A DNA stretch of 29,206 nt from positions 21,858 through 51,063 of the forward strand of contig MLAK01000887.1 in NCBI GenBank assembly GCA_001839685.1, given 5' to 3'. The notes under the pieces were generated by a model that saw only the letters and a program-made list of their open reading frames with translations, was not told the DNA's origin and did no database searches. The translations under genes were made by a program, and so were the position numbers. The stretch comes from Tritrichomonas foetus. Taxonomy: Eukaryota > Parabasalia > Tritrichomonadida > Tritrichomonadidae. This document shows positions 25,307 to 29,206 of this stretch, piece by piece (position 1 is the stretch's first letter; each line of letters starts with the position of its first letter).

Positions 25307-28297
25307 CTATTTTGGTGGCGTTGAACTTTGTTTTCTTCCTGGATTTTTCAGTGGTGGAAGAGAAGAAGAAACATTTCCGATTGATGACATAATTTTATCT
25401 CTTTGAATTTTTTTCTGAATTGTACTCAAGACCGATCCAGATGGTTTATTATTAAAAACTTTATTGAAAGCTGTTTCACGATTAACCAGTTCAGATTGGT
25501 AATATTTGGTACTTTCTTCCATTTTTTTGACAGCTTCATCCAAAGCTTTGATTTGGTTTTGAAGTTCTTCGATTTGTTCTAAATCTTCTGGTCTTGGTCC
25601 ACGATTATTAAACTTTTCTTCCCAAATCATTATTTCTTCTTGAATTTTTGCGATTTTCTCTCTTTTTTCGTTCTCTTCTTCAGTTATTTCATTATTTATT
25701 TGATTTTGTTCAATTTGTAATTTTCCCCTTAATTTTTCAAATTCACTTGCAAATTGCATTTCTTGTTTTTTAAATGACTGATCATTTTCTTGTTGCATTT
25801 GATTGACACTTTTTTTCAGTTGCCGAATCAAATTTTCTTTTTCAACCATTTCCATTTGAATTTCATTTTTAACTTGTTCAATTTTTTGGTTATCTTCATT
25901 TTGATATTGTTTAATTTCTTTTGTCAATTCATTTTCAACGCTTTGTTGATTTTCTTTGAAAGTGTTAATAATTTCCGCATATTTTTGTATCTTTTCATCA
26001 ATTTGTTTTCGAGCTTCTTGTAATTCTTGTTCATTTTGTGCTTGCAAAGAGTTTAATTCACTTTGTAAAGCATCAGTTTGTAATTTGAAATGATTTTCTA
26101 ATTCTATTATTTCAGTTTTTGTATTTACTTGAATTTTTTCGATTTCTGATTTCAAATTTTCAGTTTCTTTGTTTTGATAAGCAAAATTTTTTGCAATTTC
26201 ATTTTTTATCTTTTCGCAGGCTTCATTATGTTCACTCGTCATTATTGCTATTTTATCTTCAATGTCTTTGACTTTAACAGCATGTTCATTATTCAAAATT
26301 TGGAGTTTTTCCTTTAATACAATTAAATCATTTGCAAATTGATCACTTTGTTTATCTTTAGTTGCTTTTAATCGATTTTCTTCATTCAAATACTGAGTTT
26401 TATTAGCTGTTAATTGTCCTGTCCGGTCCTGATTTATTAAGTTTTTCTCTTTTTTCCAATCGTCATCAATTTTTTTAATATTTTCTTTAATTTCATTTAT
26501 TTGTTTTTGTCTTTTTTCTTTTTCTTCAGCTGATTTATTTTCAATAGATTCTTTTAATTTTTCTTTTTCATGAATTTGAATTTCCATATCAGTGATTTTC
26601 TTTTCATATTCGTTTTTCATTTCTTCAATTTTTTGATTTGTTTCATTTGTGATTTGATCCTTTTTCGAATTTATTTCGTCTTTCATTAATTTTGAAAAAT
26701 CTTCAGTTTTTTGCTTAATTATTTGTTCATGTTTATTTTTTAGCGTATCGATTGTGAAATTGATTTCATTTGAAAGTTTATCAATCTCATTTTGCTGTAA
26801 AATGTTTTTATTTTGTATCCAATTATTATGCTCCTTTTGAATTAATTCAACTTCTTTTGAATTTTTTGACGTAATTTCATTTATTTCTTGATTATGTTTA
26901 ATTTTTTCTTTTTCGATTTCTTGTTTGAGTTTTTCATTATCTTCTTGAATTTGATTTAATGATGATTCTGAAGATTCTTTTGTTCTTTTCAATTCATTTT
27001 TTAATCGATTTAATTCAATTTCATGATCTTTTTTCAATTTATTAAGTTCAGCTTCATGCTTTTTCTTTTCTTCAGTCATTTGGGCTTCATATTTTTGAGT
27101 TTCTTGGAAAATTTCTGTTTTTAGTTGTTGAATATCAGTTTCATGTTTACTTCGAAGATTTTTGAGTTCACGTGACATCTCTTCTTCTTTGAGTTTTGCT
27201 GCATTCAAAAACTCTTGATTTTTTTGATTTAGTTCTTTAATTGCTTCTTCATGTTTTTTCATTATATTATCTTTTCGTTTACTTTCTTCTTTTGAAGAAG
27301 ATTGAACAGATTCACTGATTTGATTCAATTCTTTCGTAATTTCATTTTCTATATTTTTAATTTCTTCATGAAACTGGATAGAAGTGTTTTCAAATTCTTT
27401 GTCAAATCGACCGAATGAATTTAGTAAATCTTCAATTTCTTTTTCTTGTGTGATTTTCAATTCATGAATTTTGGATTTTGAATGAGCCATTTCTTCACAA
27501 TATTTAGCAGTTAATTCAGATTTTTTTGTTTGATAGTCTCTCAAATTCGATTTAATTTCATTTTCTTTATCGATCAAAAATAATTTTATGTTTTCCATTG
27601 CTCGAACAAGATCGTCTTTTTCTAATTCTTTTTCTTTCAATTCCTGTTCAATTTTTCGATGGTTTTCAAGTAAAGTTGAAACCACTTCTTGTTGCTGACT
27701 TGACAATCTTCTTCGTAATTCAGATAGTTCATATTCAAATTGAAGTTTTAGTGCATCTTCAGCTTTAGCAGTTTCCATAACAATTTTATTGTATTCTTTA
27801 TTGGATTCTTGAACGTTTTGTGCGAGAGCCCTTTTTTGTTTTTCTTGGAAATTTTTGAGAGAATCTTCATTCATTTTATTTAATTCATTTTGTGAGTCAT
27901 TCAAAAAGTTTTTTTGCTGATCAAACTTCGATCTTAAATCTGACATTTGTTTTCTCAGTTCCATCATTTCGGCTGAAGTTTCTTCGACAATTCTGTTTGA
28001 CTGATCTTCCAGATTCGATTTTGAGGCATCAAACGACTTCCGTACCTTTGAAAAAGCTGATTCGAATGATGATCTGACGAGCGCATCAATATTTTCTTTG
28101 TATTTTCGGGCGCACATGTCGAGGTCGTTGAGTGCATTCAAACTTTCGGCTTTTGCTGCGGCCAATTCTTCTTCCAATCGCTGTTGTAAATTCAAAACTT
28201 CGTCTTTTCGGTCGACTGAAAGCGCGTGAAGAGTGAAAACCTTCTTCGTTAAAAAAGCAATTTGCTTGTTAATATTTAGGAGCCACTCTTCATTCAT
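25307..28297 (-). CDS. FAM184-family long coiled-coil protein
   Basis: A 996-aa, almost uninterrupted coiled coil, very rich in Glu, Lys, Gln and Asn. Two conserved ends match animal FAM184A/B. Near the N-terminus, NKQIAFLTKKVFTLHAL followed by a DRKDEVLNLQQRLEEEL helix corresponds to the FAM184 start (KKIAQLTKVIYALN). Near the C-terminus, RPEDLEQIEELQNQI and then YYQSELVNRETAFNKVFN (about 933-949) matches the FAM184 signature YQLELVNRETNFNKVFN. A basic, Ser/Pro-rich tail of about 44 residues ends KQSSTPPK. The family is poorly characterised. Its presence in a flagellated protist suggests a cytoskeletal or flagellar role, which is inference. The start is the ATG at 28297. It lies in the same direction as the DRC2-like gene, 461 bp downstream of it. 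Confidence 0.85.
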   Translation of the reverse strand: MNEEWLLNINKQIAFLTKKVFTLHALSVDRKDEVLNLQQRLEEELAAAKAESLNALNDLDMCARKYKENIDALVRSSFESAFSKVRKSFDASKSNLEDQSNRIVEETSAEMMELRKQMSDLRSKFDQQKNFLNDSQNELNKMNEDSLKNFQEKQKRALAQNVQESNKEYNKIVMETAKAEDALKLQFEYELSELRRRLSSQQQEVVSTLLENHRKIEQELKEKELEKDDLVRAMENIKLFLIDKENEIKSNLRDYQTKKSELTAKYCEEMAHSKSKIHELKITQEKEIEDLLNSFGRFDKEFENTSIQFHEEIKNIENEITKELNQISESVQSSSKEESKRKDNIMKKHEEAIKELNQKNQEFLNAAKLKEEEMSRELKNLRSKHETDIQQLKTEIFQETQKYEAQMTEEKKKHEAELNKLKKDHEIELNRLKNELKRTKESSESSLNQIQEDNEKLKQEIEKEKIKHNQEINEITSKNSKEVELIQKEHNNWIQNKNILQQNEIDKLSNEINFTIDTLKNKHEQIIKQKTEDFSKLMKDEINSKKDQITNETNQKIEEMKNEYEKKITDMEIQIHEKEKLKESIENKSAEEKEKRQKQINEIKENIKKIDDDWKKEKNLINQDRTGQLTANKTQYLNEENRLKATKDKQSDQFANDLIVLKEKLQILNNEHAVKVKDIEDKIAIMTSEHNEACEKIKNEIAKNFAYQNKETENLKSEIEKIQVNTKTEIIELENHFKLQTDALQSELNSLQAQNEQELQEARKQIDEKIQKYAEIINTFKENQQSVENELTKEIKQYQNEDNQKIEQVKNEIQMEMVEKENLIRQLKKSVNQMQQENDQSFKKQEMQFASEFEKLRGKLQIEQNQINNEITEEENEKREKIAKIQEEIMIWEEKFNNRGPRPEDLEQIEELQNQIKALDEAVKKMEESTKYYQSELVNRETAFNKVFNNKPSGSVLSTIQKKIQRDKIMSSIGNVSSSLPPLKNPGRKQSSTPPK

Positions 28298-28758
28298 AAA
28301 TTGGATATAACAAAATTTCTGAAAGTACGTTACAGAGTAGGATGTATATTCAACATTTCAATTTTTATATGGTCAATATACAATGAAAAAGTTAATACTC
28401 TGGTGAATAAGCAAACTTCGTCAATTCATTAGGTGAAAATCCTATCGTCAATAAATCATATCCAGAAACCAGTTTTATTATTGTCTACAATATGAATTAA
28501 AATTCTTTACTAAATTATGTTAATTTAATTAACAATATTTTTAAACCTTGTTGATACAAAAGAATCAATATCAACAAAAGAATAAAATTTGATATGAGAT
28601 GATGATTTTATCGGTAGAATTTTTGTAATATATCCCTATATAGGGAACCTCATGAAATCACAGTTTCGTGTATACTGTCATGGTTTAAACTTAAAAGAAA
28701 AGGGAAACAAACAAAATAAAAAAATAACTAATTCATCAAAATATATTGTTAAATTTTT
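28298..28758. other. Intergenic stretch with a 14-bp palindrome
   Basis: Spacer between two minus-strand genes; it should carry the FAM184-like promoter and the DRC2-like 3' end. It contains the perfect palindrome TCCCTATATAGGGA at 28633-28646, about 340 nt upstream of the FAM184-like start. Nothing else stands out. Confidence 0.55.
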
Positions 28759-29206
28759 TTATTTATATCCTTGAAGTCTATTTGCTGCAAGTGTCAAGTC
28801 AGCATCAATAATTGGAATGTCATCTTGGTCATAGTTCTTGAAAGGTGCATTAGTGATTTGGTTTACAATGAATAAAGTATTTGGTTTATCGATTAAATCT
28901 TTTGAAATTGCTGTTCCATTAATATATTTCTTCAGTATATTTCTTAAATATTTGTTGTGACCTTCATGATAGGCCTTTTCTCTTTGAAGTGATAATTTAT
29001 CGAGCAAAACTTTATTATATCTTCTATAAAATTTGTCAAATTGATCACTTTCATTTACAAATTTGCTGTCACCTTTTAGTTGAAGCTTAAATTGTTTCAT
29101 TTGTCTTTGAACTTCTGGATCTGTTTCTGTAATTGAAAGTGGAAACGGTTTTACATGTTCTCTCCTCCTATATGAAAGGTTTACATCGTGGTCCCCCCAA
29201 AGGTTT
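28759..29206 (-). CDS. DRC2/CCDC65-like nexin-dynein regulatory complex subunit, C-terminal part
   Basis: The reading frame runs open off the right edge; about 148 C-terminal residues are inside the window. The Met at 29100 is internal, because coherent sequence continues upstream (HDVNLSYRRREHVKPFPLSI). The segment FYRRYNKVLLDKLSLQREKA, then LRNILKKYINGTAISKDLID and NTLFIVNQITN, matches the C-terminal region I know from DRC2 (CCDC65/FAP250), which carries LKQYLDGISV and NPLFIVN-type motifs. DRC2 is a coiled-coil core subunit of the nexin-dynein regulatory complex linking outer doublets of motile axonemes, fitting a flagellated organism. The assignment rests on recalled motifs over a partial protein. 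Confidence 0.7.
   Translation of the reverse strand, partial: NLWGDHDVNLSYRRREHVKPFPLSITETDPEVQRQMKQFKLQLKGDSKFVNESDQFDKFYRRYNKVLLDKLSLQREKAYHEGHNKYLRNILKKYINGTAISKDLIDKPNTLFIVNQITNAPFKNYDQDDIPIIDADLTLAANRLQGYK

Noticed and set aside
25790..26023. 77-codon Phe/Leu-rich plus-strand frame resembling a membrane protein
   Set aside because: It is the reverse complement of Glu/Lys/Asn-rich coiled-coil codons of the FAM184-like gene, which mimic hydrophobic sequence on the other strand.

Overview
The window looks like nuclear DNA of a flagellated parabasalid protist (Trichomonas/Tritrichomonas type). Four things point there. The sequence is AT-rich and gene-dense. Most genes are intronless eukaryotic genes. 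The two introns I can place both end in the trichomonad-style fused branch-point/3' splice signal (ACTAACACACAG and ACTAACACTCAG). The surface and secreted proteins (a saposin-like protein, a Pmp-like beta-helix membrane protein, a mucin-like type I membrane protein) are of kinds abundant in trichomonads. The genus is an inference; no rRNA or other species marker is present.

Layout, left to right. A four-helix membrane protein of the TMEM216/TMEM17 ciliary transition-zone type (-) is followed by a decayed surface-protein remnant (-) and a complete AP-1/AP-2-type beta-adaptin (+). Next comes a chromodomain gene (-) whose frame breaks near its middle, diverging from a coiled-coil protein (+). 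A two-exon gene with an acidic repeat tail (+, 319-nt intron) precedes a decayed stretch holding an 18-bp inverted repeat. MsrA (+) and a Ser/Thr-rich type I membrane protein (+) follow, then another decayed stretch. A two-exon CAMK-like protein kinase (-, 480-nt intron) comes before a saposin-like secreted protein (+). A HELQ/POLQ-like DNA helicase (-) is divergent from a tRNA-Gly(GCC) gene (+), which is followed closely by the Pmp-like membrane protein (+). About 2.2 kb of mostly decayed DNA follows. The window ends with a 996-aa FAM184-family coiled-coil protein (-) and the 3' part of a DRC2/CCDC65-like nexin-dynein regulatory complex gene (-) running off the right edge.

The genes do not form one pathway. 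Three of them (TMEM216/17-like, FAM184-like, DRC2-like) fit a flagellated cell. Beta-adaptin and the surface/secreted proteins belong to the membrane-traffic and host-contact side. Helicase, chromodomain protein and MsrA are housekeeping or genome-maintenance functions. Spaces between genes hold at least four fragments that still read like protein but carry stops, so gene decay is a clear theme. I found no CRISPR array, no intact transposon and no convincing new multi-gene system. The most useful leads are the two splice reconstructions, the FAM184 assignment, the chromodomain frameshift, the mismatched tRNA-Gly, and an 18-nt motif shared upstream of two genes.
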